From assembly GCA_045588185.1 (NCBI GenBank), contig JAZNDR010000037.1, positions 1 through 30,489 of the forward strand: a stretch of 30,489 nucleotides of DNA, in the 5' to 3' direction. The notes under the pieces are model-generated. The model saw only the letters and a program-made list of their open reading frames with translations. It was not told the origin of the DNA and did not search any database. The stretch's first letter is position 1. Every line of letters begins with the position of its first letter. Positions 6,633 through 15,582 of the stretch are shown here, in pieces. Made by a program: the position numbers and the translations under genes. This DNA is from Scatosoma sp045588185 (GTDB lineage Bacteria; Bacillota; Clostridia; Christensenellales; Borkfalkiaceae).

Positions 6633-8837
6633 ATGTGGAATACGCACGACGCGTTGAAAGAAAAACTGAAAAGTCAATACGAAAAGAATCGTTTTGAGGG
6701 CGGGTTGGAGTATCCCGTATTGAAGGACGATTTATACGCGCGTTTTTTCACAGACGAGCGGTTGAGTGTGGCAAGGAAAAAAACGCTGGCGCTTTGCTAT
6801 ATGCTGCGAAACTCGAAAATTGATATATGCGAGGACGAGTTTTTCTTTGACAAGATCGAGTATTGGAATAAAGAATATTGTAAGGATATCAAAGATGTCC
6901 GCTCGGTGATGCCCGTATTCGTATGGGAAAGAATGTACGAAACGCAACAAAAGATAGCCAAGGAAACGGACAACTTACATACAAAAGCGTTTGAAACGCA
7001 AGCGTTTATCGACGTGATGGATTTTGGGCATATCGCACCCGACTGGAATTTTTTAATAAAACGGGGCGTTGTGGGCGTAATTGAACGCTTGAAGCAATAT
7101 CAAAAGACTTGTGGCGACAGTACAAAGAATGAATATTATCAAAACGGAATAGAGGTATACGAAGCGATCGTCGATTATCTTTTGCGAGTTGCCGATTTGG
7201 CGGAAAGCAAGGGCGGAGAAAAAATGTGTTTTATGGCGGATAATTTACGCCAACTGACGAAAACGGCTCCGCAAACGCTTGCCCAAGGTATGCAGCTCAC
7301 ACTGCTTTTTTATACGATTTTGAAAGATTTGGAATCGACGGGCATTCGTTCGTTAGGCGGGTTGGACGGCTTATATTATCCGCTGTATAAAGCGGATTTG
7401 GAAAGCGAAAGATTTACCGAGGCACAACTTAGAGAATTGACAAGGGATTTTCTTTGGAAAATCAGCGCCATGAATATTCCGCAAAATACGCCCTGTTATA
7501 TCGGCGGAAGAACGGAGAACGGAGAAGATAAAACCAACGAGTACACAATGGTTTTATTAGAAGAATATAAAGCACTGGATATCTATAATCCCAAAATCCA
7601 CGTATTATATCACGAAAATATCAACCCCAAGGTATTGCGTTTCATTTTGGAAACGATACGAGAGGGAAACAACAGCTTTGTGTTTTGTAATCTCGACGTT
7701 ATTTCCCGTTCGTTTGAAAAGCTCGGCATAACGGCGGAGGACGCGAAAAAGGTAATCGTATACGGCTGTTACGAGCCCGCCGTGGAGGGAATGGAAGTGC
7801 CTTGTGCAGGCGGTGCAACGTTAAATCTTGCCAAAGCGGTAGAATTAGCGCTTTTCAACGGGAAAGATCCCAAAACGGGTATTGCAATCGGTTTACCGAC
7901 GGGCGAAGAGTTTGCGAGCTTTGACGAGTTTTACGAGGCGGTAAAAAAACAGCTTACGCATTTGGTTGAGGCGTGTGCAGGATTGCTTACCAAGTACGAG
8001 GCGCATTATCCGAATATATGCCCCACGCCGATACTTTCCGCAACCTACCGCCATAGCGTAGAACAGGGCGTGGGATTGTTCGAGGGTGGCGCAAAATACA
8101 ATAACACTTCTATAATCGGTGCGGGTATTGCTACTGCGACGGATAGCGTAGTCGCTGTGAAAAAGCTGGTGTTTGAAGAAAAAAAGATTTCGTTCTCCGC
8201 GCTGAAAAAATGCCTGCTTGCGGATTTCGAGGAGTATCAAGACGTACTCCGCTACACATTGAACGAAGTGCCCAAATACGGCAACAATAACAAAGAAACG
8301 GACGATATCGCCGTTGACTTATTTAAGGTTTTTTCTAATCTTATCAATAACCGTAAAAACGGTCGAGGCGGCGTGTTCCGTTGCGGATTATTCTCTATTA
8401 CTACCCGTATTCCGATGGGTGCGGCGATGATAGCAACGCCCGATGGCAGAAGAAACGGAAAGCCACTTTCAAAAAATCTTGGGGCAACCGCAGGACAGGA
8501 TAAAGAGGGCGTAACGGCTCTGTTGCAAACGCAGCTCCGTTTCGACGCTACGCAAATAGCCGACGGTACGGTTTCAGATATTTTATTGCATACCTCGGCG
8601 GTAAAGGGCGAAGACGGACTTCTTGCCTTTGAAGCGTTATTAAAGACTTATATGCAAGGCGACGGATTTGCGATACACTTCAACGTACTGAATAAAGAAG
8701 TTTTACAAAAAGCGCAGGCAGAGCCTGAAAAATACCGCAATTTGCAGGTTCGCTTATGCGGTTGGAACGTGTATTTCGTAGATTTGAATAAGCAGGAACA
8801 AGACGATTTTATTTTACAAGCGAGCGTGAATGAGTAA
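6633..8837 (+). CDS. Glycyl radical enzyme (eliminase type, substrate unknown)
   Basis: A 734-residue oxygen-sensitive enzyme of the pyruvate formate-lyase superfamily. The C-terminal radical site is RLCGW, with the radical glycine at 710, 24 residues from the end. The active-site loop reads YGCYEP, with the thiyl cysteine C379 followed by E381. True pyruvate formate-lyases have two adjacent cysteines. The Cys-x-Glu arrangement is that of diol dehydratases, choline lyase and related eliminases, so dehydration or C-X bond cleavage is more likely than formate production. FGHIAPDW near residue 130 is a usual family motif. The start has GAGGGA before it. The activase gene follows immediately, and the place after three oxidoreductases and a TIM barrel suggests a sugar-derived substrate. 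Automatic annotation may call it formate C-acetyltransferase. Confidence 0.93.
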   Translation: MWNTHDALKEKLKSQYEKNRFEGGLEYPVLKDDLYARFFTDERLSVARKKTLALCYMLRNSKIDICEDEFFFDKIEYWNKEYCKDIKDVRSVMPVFVWERMYETQQKIAKETDNLHTKAFETQAFIDVMDFGHIAPDWNFLIKRGVVGVIERLKQYQKTCGDSTKNEYYQNGIEVYEAIVDYLLRVADLAESKGGEKMCFMADNLRQLTKTAPQTLAQGMQLTLLFYTILKDLESTGIRSLGGLDGLYYPLYKADLESERFTEAQLRELTRDFLWKISAMNIPQNTPCYIGGRTENGEDKTNEYTMVLLEEYKALDIYNPKIHVLYHENINPKVLRFILETIREGNNSFVFCNLDVISRSFEKLGITAEDAKKVIVYGCYEPAVEGMEVPCAGGATLNLAKAVELALFNGKDPKTGIAIGLPTGEEFASFDEFYEAVKKQLTHLVEACAGLLTKYEAHYPNICPTPILSATYRHSVEQGVGLFEGGAKYNNTSIIGAGIATATDSVVAVKKLVFEEKKISFSALKKCLLADFEEYQDVLRYTLNEVPKYGNNNKETDDIAVDLFKVFSNLINNRKNGRGGVFRCGLFSITTRIPMGAAMIATPDGRRNGKPLSKNLGATAGQDKEGVTALLQTQLRFDATQIADGTVSDILLHTSAVKGEDGLLAFEALLKTYMQGDGFAIHFNVLNKEVLQKAQAEPEKYRNLQVRLCGWNVYFVDLNKQEQDDFILQASVNE

Positions 8838-9719
8838 ATGACAGGAAGAATAGTCAACGTAAAAAGATTTGCCGTCCACGACGGCGACGGAATCAGGACG
8901 ACGGTGTTTTTTAAAGGCTGTCCGTTGCACTGTTTATGGTGTCATAACCCCGAAAGTATCACTTTTGAAGAAGAGCTTGCCTATTACGCGCATAAATGCA
9001 CCGATTGCGGGGCGTGCGGGGGGATATGCCCTGCGAACGAATACGACGGAAAGCATGTTTTTAGCAGAGAAGCTTGTCGGCTTTGTAAAAAATGTTTAAA
9101 AATTTGTCCGAACGGCGCGTTTGAGTGGTACGGGAAAGAGGTTTCCGTGGACGAATTGTTGGAAAAGCTTTTAGAGGACAAGTCCTTTTATCAAACGAGC
9201 AACGGCGGGGTTACGCTGTCAGGCGGGGAGTGTTTGATGCAGGCGGAATTTTGCGCCGAACTCTTAAAAAAGTGCAAGGAAAACGGTTTGCATACTGCCG
9301 TCGATACCTGCGGATACGTAAAAAGGGAAGCGTTTGATTTGGTCATTCCGTACACGGACGTATTTTTATACGATATCAAGGCATATGAGCAAAAAACACA
9401 TATAAGTTGCACGGGAAAATCCAACGAAAGGATATTGCAAAATCTTCTGTATTTAGAGGAAAAGGGTTGCGATATAGAAATCCGTATTCCGTACGCACCC
9501 GAATACAACCACGGAGAGATGGATAAAATCGCACGGTTTTTATCGGGTTTACAGAGCGTTTCTAAAATCAAGATTTTACCCGTACACAATTTTACGGACG
9601 CAAAACGGCAGGCATTAGGATTGACTGCGGTGGAGCATTTTGCCGTTCCTACCGCCGAGCAATTAGAAGAAGTGAAAGCGGTATTTGCAAAAAATAATTT
9701 GTCGGTAATCGTCGATTAG
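8838..9719 (+). CDS. Glycyl-radical enzyme activating protein (radical SAM)
   Basis: A 293-residue activase that uses S-adenosylmethionine to place the radical on the partner enzyme encoded just upstream. The radical SAM cluster motif CxxxCxxC is at C28, C32 and C35 in FKGCPLHCLWCHNPE. A ferredoxin-like insert holds two four-cysteine clusters (C54/C57/C60/C64 and C80/C83/C86/C90), as in activases of non-PFL glycyl radical enzymes; the PFL activase itself lacks this insert. The SAM-binding GG(V/T)LSGGE motif follows (GGVTLSGGE, around residue 130). The ATG directly abuts the upstream TAA with no gap, so the two proteins are very likely translated together. Confidence 0.95.
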   Translation: MTGRIVNVKRFAVHDGDGIRTTVFFKGCPLHCLWCHNPESITFEEELAYYAHKCTDCGACGGICPANEYDGKHVFSREACRLCKKCLKICPNGAFEWYGKEVSVDELLEKLLEDKSFYQTSNGGVTLSGGECLMQAEFCAELLKKCKENGLHTAVDTCGYVKREAFDLVIPYTDVFLYDIKAYEQKTHISCTGKSNERILQNLLYLEEKGCDIEIRIPYAPEYNHGEMDKIARFLSGLQSVSKIKILPVHNFTDAKRQALGLTAVEHFAVPTAEQLEEVKAVFAKNNLSVIVD

Positions 9720-9762
9720 ACGAACGAAAAATAAACCAAAAAACATATTTCGGAGGAATAAT

Positions 9763-11445
9763 ATGAAAAGAAAAATTACACTTTTATTGGCAGGCTTGAT
9801 GGCGGTTTCGTCGTTTTCTATGACGGCTTGCGGTGGCAGAGAATCACAGGTGGAGATTGATACTTCAAAATCGGTTCTTCACGTCGGCGTATTTAATGCT
9901 GGTTACGGTTCGGCTTGGGGCTATGAAGCGGCGGCGGACTTTGAAAAGCTGTATGAGAATACTTCTTTTGAAGAAGGGAAAAAGGGCGTTCAGGTCATCA
10001 TCGAAGCAGAAAAAGAAGCGTTTACCACAACGGCGTTAACTTCTACAATGGCAGGCAAAAAGAATGCCTTGTATTATCTTAGCAACTTCCAATACGACAA
10101 CGCGCAAGCAACGGGCTTGATTGCGGATATCAGTGAAATTTACCAAGAAAAAGTATACGATGAAAACGGCGATTTGGCAATGATGGACGACGGTAAGGGT
10201 AATCTTATCCCTATCGGCAATAAAACGGCTACGTTGTCTATGAGAGACAGGGCTACGCCGGAGGCAAAAGATTTATGGTTGGAAGAAGATCAAAAATATT
10301 ACGGCGCACCGTGGGCAGGTTTGGTAACACAGCTCGTTTACGATGCGGACTTGTTTGACCGCTATCGTTATTTCTCCGATGCGCAAGGGAATTTTAATAA
10401 GACCTTGGCAGACGTAGAGAGCGGAAATTGCGGTACGGGTCCCGACGGGAAAATGGGCACGGCAGACGACGGTATGCCCGTAACCTATAACGATTTCTTG
10501 CGTTTGATGAAAAAGATGAAAGAAGAGGACGTAATTCCTTTCACGTGGTCGGGTGATACGACGTATCAAAGACAACAAGCGTTTAGAAACGTTTTTGCAA
10601 ACTATGAGGGTGCGGAAAGATTTGACCTTAACTATAATAAAAACGTTTCCCAAGAAGAGATGGCTGCGGCAGGCGTGTCGAACGTATACGAGTATTTGGC
10701 ATTGCAAGAAGGCAGAAAGGCGGCGGTGCAATTTTTCCACGATATTGTAAAGGGTGGGTATTACGATCCGCAGGCGTTTACGCAATCGTATACGGCGGCG
10801 CAAAGTAATTATATCAATAGCGTAAATGATGAGAAACCTATCGCTTTCTTTATGGAAGGTTCGTATTGGGAAAGTGAAACGAGAAAGAGCTTTGACGAAA
10901 TGGCAAAAGACGACGCTTCTCTTGGTTACGGCAAACGTAACTTTAAGGTGTTACCCGTACCCAATTTCGTGGGCGTAGAAGGTCTTACAGACGAAAAGGA
11001 CGATGCCAAAGAACAAGTATTCTGCGGTTCGGGGACAACGGCGCTTGCATTCCTCACCGAGAAGAATTCCTGTGATAATCCTGCATTAGAACGTCATCTT
11101 GCCGAATTGTTTTTACAGTTTACGTCTTCCCGTGAGCAACTTGTAAAGATTATGAAGAATACGGGCGGTTGTATCGGTTTGTACGATTTTGAAATTTATG
11201 ACGACGAGTTGACAACGTTGACGAAGTACGGACAGGATATTTGCAGATATCTTGATGAAGGCACGAAAATTGTTTGGTCAACGGAACATCACGAAGATAA
11301 AGCAAATACGTTGACGGCATTTTTCTTACGCTACAACGGAACACATTATTATGATTGCGCATCTATGTTTAAAAATAATCCCGAAAAGACGGTTGCGGAA
11401 TGTCATCGTATGACGCAAGACGCTGTTAAAAGCCTTATAAATTAA
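9763..11445 (+). CDS. ABC transporter sugar-binding lipoprotein (first copy)
   Basis: A 560-residue extracellular solute-binding protein of family 1 type. The signal peptide ends in a lipobox (SMTAC, Cys23), so it is anchored to the outer face of the membrane. The repeated-type motif GPDGKMGTADDGMPVTY (around residues 225-245) is characteristic of this large-size group of Clostridia sugar-binding proteins. GGAGG lies shortly before the start. It is followed directly by two permease genes, whose ligand it should deliver. It is clearly paralogous to the lipoprotein at 24930: both contain AVYDENGDLA and DDGKGNLIPIG blocks and a similar C-terminus. The ligand is likely an oligosaccharide but cannot be named. 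Confidence 0.93.
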   Translation: MKRKITLLLAGLMAVSSFSMTACGGRESQVEIDTSKSVLHVGVFNAGYGSAWGYEAAADFEKLYENTSFEEGKKGVQVIIEAEKEAFTTTALTSTMAGKKNALYYLSNFQYDNAQATGLIADISEIYQEKVYDENGDLAMMDDGKGNLIPIGNKTATLSMRDRATPEAKDLWLEEDQKYYGAPWAGLVTQLVYDADLFDRYRYFSDAQGNFNKTLADVESGNCGTGPDGKMGTADDGMPVTYNDFLRLMKKMKEEDVIPFTWSGDTTYQRQQAFRNVFANYEGAERFDLNYNKNVSQEEMAAAGVSNVYEYLALQEGRKAAVQFFHDIVKGGYYDPQAFTQSYTAAQSNYINSVNDEKPIAFFMEGSYWESETRKSFDEMAKDDASLGYGKRNFKVLPVPNFVGVEGLTDEKDDAKEQVFCGSGTTALAFLTEKNSCDNPALERHLAELFLQFTSSREQLVKIMKNTGGCIGLYDFEIYDDELTTLTKYGQDICRYLDEGTKIVWSTEHHEDKANTLTAFFLRYNGTHYYDCASMFKNNPEKTVAECHRMTQDAVKSLIN

Positions 11446-11461
11446 AATTGGAAGGAAAATT

Positions 11462-12463
11462 ATGGTTGATTTTAATAACGCAAAGCAGGAAAAGCTTATT
11501 GCTAACTCCGAACGGAGTGAAAGAAACGGTAAAGGCGACAATGGGAAGAAAGTAATGACTTTAAAAACCGTAAAAAAGAAAGAAACGCTTTTTCTCATTT
11601 CGCTGTTGGCGTTTCCGATTGTTCAATTTATCATATTTTATATCATTTTAAATATCAACTCTATTTGTTTGGCATTTCAAAAATGGGATATGGATAAAAA
11701 CCGTTTTGTCTTTTCCGGATTTGAAAATTTTATTGCGGTGGGTAAAGATATTTTCGTTACGGGCAAATTGGTAAACGCTATTTCTAATTCGTTTGTTCAG
11801 TTTTTAATCGGTTCGGGCTTGGGAATTCCTTTACATATCGTTGTATCGTATGCGATTTTCAAAGAAATTCATTTTTCCAAACTGTACAAGGTACTGTTGG
11901 TGTTACCGAGTATGATTTCGTCAATGGTATTCGTTGTTTGCGCGCGCCACCTCTTGATTGACGGTATGCAAGAACTGCTTGGCGATCCGGGCTTGAATTT
12001 GTTAAATCAATATACAAGAACAAGCTTTTGGACGGTGCTTTGGTTTGGCTTTTGGATGCAGTTTTCCAGTGGTATGATTATTTATTTGGGCGCAATGAGT
12101 AATATTTCCGTAGACGTTATGGAATATTCCAAATTGGAAGGGCTTTCTACTCTTCGTGAGCTTTGGTCTATCGTATTGCCTCTGATTTATCCCACGATTA
12201 CGACGTACGTCATCGTTGCGATTGCAGGCTTTTTCACAAACCAAGGATATTACTTCTCGTTTATGGGCGCAGGCTCGCTTACGGGAACAACGCTATACGA
12301 TAACTTGGCGTACGTCTTCTTTACCAAGCTTGCGCATCAGGATGCAACGCAGGTGCAGTATCCTTATGCGGCTGCAGGCGGATTGCTGTTTACACTAATC
12401 CTTGCACCGCTGACGTTTTTGGTAAAATATCTTATGGAAAAATACGGACCGTCGGAGGAGTAA
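11462..12463 (+). CDS. Sugar ABC transporter permease (MalF/UgpA type)
   Basis: A 333-residue integral membrane protein with about six hydrophobic segments, beginning with LFLISLLAFPIVQFIIFYII. The cytoplasmic EAA loop that docks the ATPase is visible as KLEGLSTLRELWSIVLPLI. AAGGA precedes the ATG. The N-terminus carries an unusual charged, serine/glycine-rich tail of about 30 residues, part of which is encoded by a small palindrome (ACTCCG/CGGAGT, 11505-11518). An internal ATG just before MTLKTVKKKETL is an alternative start. It pairs with the permease that follows 4 nt later. Confidence 0.93.
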   Translation: MVDFNNAKQEKLIANSERSERNGKGDNGKKVMTLKTVKKKETLFLISLLAFPIVQFIIFYIILNINSICLAFQKWDMDKNRFVFSGFENFIAVGKDIFVTGKLVNAISNSFVQFLIGSGLGIPLHIVVSYAIFKEIHFSKLYKVLLVLPSMISSMVFVVCARHLLIDGMQELLGDPGLNLLNQYTRTSFWTVLWFGFWMQFSSGMIIYLGAMSNISVDVMEYSKLEGLSTLRELWSIVLPLIYPTITTYVIVAIAGFFTNQGYYFSFMGAGSLTGTTLYDNLAYVFFTKLAHQDATQVQYPYAAAGGLLFTLILAPLTFLVKYLMEKYGPSEE

Positions 12464-12467
12464 AAAG

Positions 12468-13358
12468 ATGAAAACAAACAAGAAAAACCGTATGGACTGT
12501 TTTCAATGGATTATGTTTGCTGTAATTACCATTTGGATTGCGTCTTTGTTATTTTTGCTGGGGTTCGGCTTCTTTAATTCGTTTAAATATTGGAATGATT
12601 TTGACCGCGGTAACGTGTTCGGTTGGCCTTCGGAAAAATATGGTTTCGTATTGGATAACTATATGACGATGTGGGTAAATTTCCATAAAAAAATCGCCAC
12701 AAGTTCCGGACAACGCCCCGTTTACGTGGAAGAAATGCTGTTCAACTCGCTTGTGTACGCTACCGTTATGAGTTTGGTAAATATGAGTACACAGCTGATG
12801 GTGGCTTACGCAGTTGCGAAGTTCAATTTCAAATTTAGAAACGTACTTTACTTTACGGCAATCGTCGTAATGCTAATTCCCATCGTAGGCGCGTTGCCGT
12901 CCGAAATGCAAATGGCGGAATCTTTGGGGTTGATTGACAACGTGCTGGGCATTTCCATTATGCGAAGCAAGTATCCGGGAATGCATTTCTTAATATTCTA
13001 TTCGATGTTTAAGGGAATTTCGTGGACGTACGCGGAAGCGGCGCAAATGGACGGCGCTGGGCATTGGCGGATTTTATTGAGTATTATGATGCCACTTGTT
13101 ACGAACGTTTTAATCGGGGTATTTATTTTGCAATTTATTACAAACTGGAACGAATACTATACGCCGATGTTGTTTACACCCAGCTTCCCGACGGTAGCGT
13201 TGGGGTTGTATTCTTACGACCACTCGTCGGAGGGGTACGTAACCACGACGGAAAAATTGGCGGCGTGCTTTGTAACCTGTATTCCCGTTTTGGCATTATT
13301 TATTATATTTAGAAACAAGATAATGGGCAATCTTTCTATGGGTGGAATTAAAGGTTAA
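12468..13358 (+). CDS. Sugar ABC transporter permease (MalG/UgpE type)
   Basis: A 296-residue inner-membrane permease, the usual size for the MalG class, with about six transmembrane segments. Its EAA loop is seen in AAQMDGAGHWRILLSIMMPLV. It starts 4 nt after the partner permease stop and forms the second half of the channel. No ABC ATPase gene is found anywhere in the window, so, as in many Bacillota sugar importers, a shared MsmK-type ATPase encoded elsewhere would drive it. Confidence 0.94.
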   Translation: MKTNKKNRMDCFQWIMFAVITIWIASLLFLLGFGFFNSFKYWNDFDRGNVFGWPSEKYGFVLDNYMTMWVNFHKKIATSSGQRPVYVEEMLFNSLVYATVMSLVNMSTQLMVAYAVAKFNFKFRNVLYFTAIVVMLIPIVGALPSEMQMAESLGLIDNVLGISIMRSKYPGMHFLIFYSMFKGISWTYAEAAQMDGAGHWRILLSIMMPLVTNVLIGVFILQFITNWNEYYTPMLFTPSFPTVALGLYSYDHSSEGYVTTTEKLAACFVTCIPVLALFIIFRNKIMGNLSMGGIKG

Positions 13359-13396
13359 AAGCCAAATGGTTAGGAAATTATGTTAGGAGAAAAAAT

Positions 13397-15568
13397 ATGA
13401 AAGTAAAAAAGAAAAGCTGTCTACTGTTTCTCGGTTGTTTGGCGTGCGGTGCGGTTACGCTCGGCGGTACTTTGTATGCGCAAGCGAACGACGTCCGTAT
13501 GAAAGCAATTGAGATTAAGGTGGATTTAAACGGCTACGATTTAGACGAAATGCCCAATGCGTTGGAGGGCGAATATTATCCCGTTTTCAATTATACTGCA
13601 AAGGACGATTTGGGAAACGATATAGAAAACCGCCAAGCGTTGGTATATTACGACGAAAATAAAGACACGCATAAAGGCAATACTGCCGACGACGTATTAG
13701 TTCCCATTGTGGACGCTCGTTTTAAAACGGAAAAAGTGGGTACGTACGTAATAGAATACACAGCGAGCAAGGAACACGTAAGCGCAAAGGAACGCATTTA
13801 TATCACTGCGCTCGAAGCAAATAATTACGGGGAATCTCAATATACGGTCAACGCGGAAATTCCTTCGTCCGTAGCCACAGGCTCGTTCGTATATTTGTTG
13901 GACGGAACAATCCGTTCGGATTCGCGTTTTGGCAGAGCCGAATTGAAAACGGAAATCCGTTACGAGGGGGAATACGATTGCGAAGAAATTACCGTTTACG
14001 GTAATGAAAATATGACCAAGTATTTCGTGCCTACCGTCGCAGGAGAATATTCCGTCGTTTATACGGTAACAAATATTTTGGGCGAAAACAAGAAAGTGGA
14101 AGTTGTAAAAACGGTTTCGGTAACGGACAGCGACGTACCCGTTATCAAAGAGGTCGTTTTCAATCAAATCATTCATAAAGGCGAAATAGTTAGTTTGCCT
14201 AAAACGGAAGCGGTGGAATATCGTAACGGCAAAATTTATTACGTACCCGTAGAAGTATATTTCGGGGAAAATAATATTACGGACACGATGACGTACGCCG
14301 CGGAAACGGCAGGGGATTTCGCCGTCCGCTACGAAGCAACAAGCCTCTTTGACGGAAGCAAAAAATCCGTATACAGCACGCCTGTAACCGTTTTGGATAC
14401 ACAGGAAGCCAAAGATAAAACGGTTTTAGAAAAGCATTTGTACACGAACGGACTTGTCAGCAGCTTCTTGCAAAGCACGAACGCTACGGTGGCAGATGCG
14501 GTAATCTTAACGGCGGACGGCAGTCAATCGAAAGCGTTCGCGCAATTCAAAAACCCTCTTGCCGAGAAATATTTAAACCTGAAAGTGGGTGTAGAAGTAA
14601 GTAAAAGCAATTTCGAAAGATTGTTTATCCGCTTTACGGATAGCAAAGAGGCTAATCAGGCAGTGGAAGTTTCTTTTGTTGAGCGCACGGAGAAAAACGG
14701 CACGTTTGTAGACGTATATCTCAACGGGAAACTTGTGAATACGTTAGATAATAAAGTGTTTTCAGTTACAGACGCTGCGGCGGCAAGGTCTTTCTTTACC
14801 GTTTCTTACGACGCGGCAAATAAAAGACTAATCGGCGACGAAAAGAAAACGCTGTGTAACATTTATACCTATATGAGCGGTGAGGAGTTTAAGGGCTTTT
14901 CCTCACAAAAGGCTTACGTTTCGTTCGGTATGGACGGGATTGAAGGCGAAAGTCAGCTGAAATTAGTAGAGTTGGCGACGCAAACCATAACGGGTTCTTC
15001 GGTGGACGATAAAAAGCCGTTCTTTGTTGATGAACCGTTTTCGGGACGTGTGGATTACGGTTCTACTGTCGTAATTCCGAAACCGAACGTGTTTGACGTT
15101 TACGATGCGCAGCCTGTTTGCACCTTGAAAATGACGGATAGTCACGGTAACGTATTGTGTGAAAAGCAATTAACGGACGATTACGCATTTACCGTTTCCG
15201 CTTACGGGAAAATCAATTTAGTATATACTCTGTGGGATGAATCGGGAAATTTCTTTGAGAAAAAGAAATCTATTATGGTCGTGGACAGAGTTTCGCCCTT
15301 CGTTGAGGCGGCGGAGATAGATACCGAGGTTAGCATAGGCACAACGCTTCAACTTCCCAAGGCTACGGTTACGGATAATAGCGGTAAAGCTTGTACGTTA
15401 AGTATTTACGTTATCGAACCGGACGGGTTTAGACGTTGGGTAAAATGGCAGGAAGACGGCTCGTATCAGTATCAGTTTGCTGAAAAAGGTACGTATTACG
15501 TAACCTATTGCGCGGCGGACGAAGACGGTAATATTACCACCTTGCGTTATACCGTTAAATCTAAATAA
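13397..15568 (+). CDS. Secreted multi-domain Ig-like protein
   Basis: A 723-residue protein with an N-terminal signal peptide (KKKSCLLFLGCLACGAV, cleaved probably after AQA near residue 31). I do not recognise a named family. It is built of beta-rich modules: about three Ig-like domains in the first 340 residues (each ending in GTYVIEYTAS, GEYSVVYTVTN or GDFAVRYEAT), a jelly-roll or lectin-like stretch at about 345-530, and two further Ig-like domains at about 534-630 and 632-723, each with the DNSG/DESG-type turn and a final YTV/YTLW strand. No membrane anchor or sortase signal is visible at the C-terminus. Between transporter and surface lipoproteins, it likely binds glycan or other surface proteins; catalytic function is not evident. 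Confidence 0.8.
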   Translation: MKVKKKSCLLFLGCLACGAVTLGGTLYAQANDVRMKAIEIKVDLNGYDLDEMPNALEGEYYPVFNYTAKDDLGNDIENRQALVYYDENKDTHKGNTADDVLVPIVDARFKTEKVGTYVIEYTASKEHVSAKERIYITALEANNYGESQYTVNAEIPSSVATGSFVYLLDGTIRSDSRFGRAELKTEIRYEGEYDCEEITVYGNENMTKYFVPTVAGEYSVVYTVTNILGENKKVEVVKTVSVTDSDVPVIKEVVFNQIIHKGEIVSLPKTEAVEYRNGKIYYVPVEVYFGENNITDTMTYAAETAGDFAVRYEATSLFDGSKKSVYSTPVTVLDTQEAKDKTVLEKHLYTNGLVSSFLQSTNATVADAVILTADGSQSKAFAQFKNPLAEKYLNLKVGVEVSKSNFERLFIRFTDSKEANQAVEVSFVERTEKNGTFVDVYLNGKLVNTLDNKVFSVTDAAAARSFFTVSYDAANKRLIGDEKKTLCNIYTYMSGEEFKGFSSQKAYVSFGMDGIEGESQLKLVELATQTITGSSVDDKKPFFVDEPFSGRVDYGSTVVIPKPNVFDVYDAQPVCTLKMTDSHGNVLCEKQLTDDYAFTVSAYGKINLVYTLWDESGNFFEKKKSIMVVDRVSPFVEAAEIDTEVSIGTTLQLPKATVTDNSGKACTLSIYVIEPDGFRRWVKWQEDGSYQYQFAEKGTYYVTYCAADEDGNITTLRYTVKSK

Positions 15569-15582
15569 AGGAGATAGCAAAT

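Noticed and set aside
6633..8837. Calling the glycyl radical enzyme pyruvate formate-lyase
   Set aside because: The active site has Cys-Tyr-Glu, not the Cys-Cys pair, and the activase carries the ferredoxin insert absent from the PFL activase.
10273..10803. Antisense frame of 176 codons opposite the first binding protein
   Set aside because: The opposite strand encodes a clearly homologous lipoprotein; the antisense translation is arginine- and isoleucine-rich noise.
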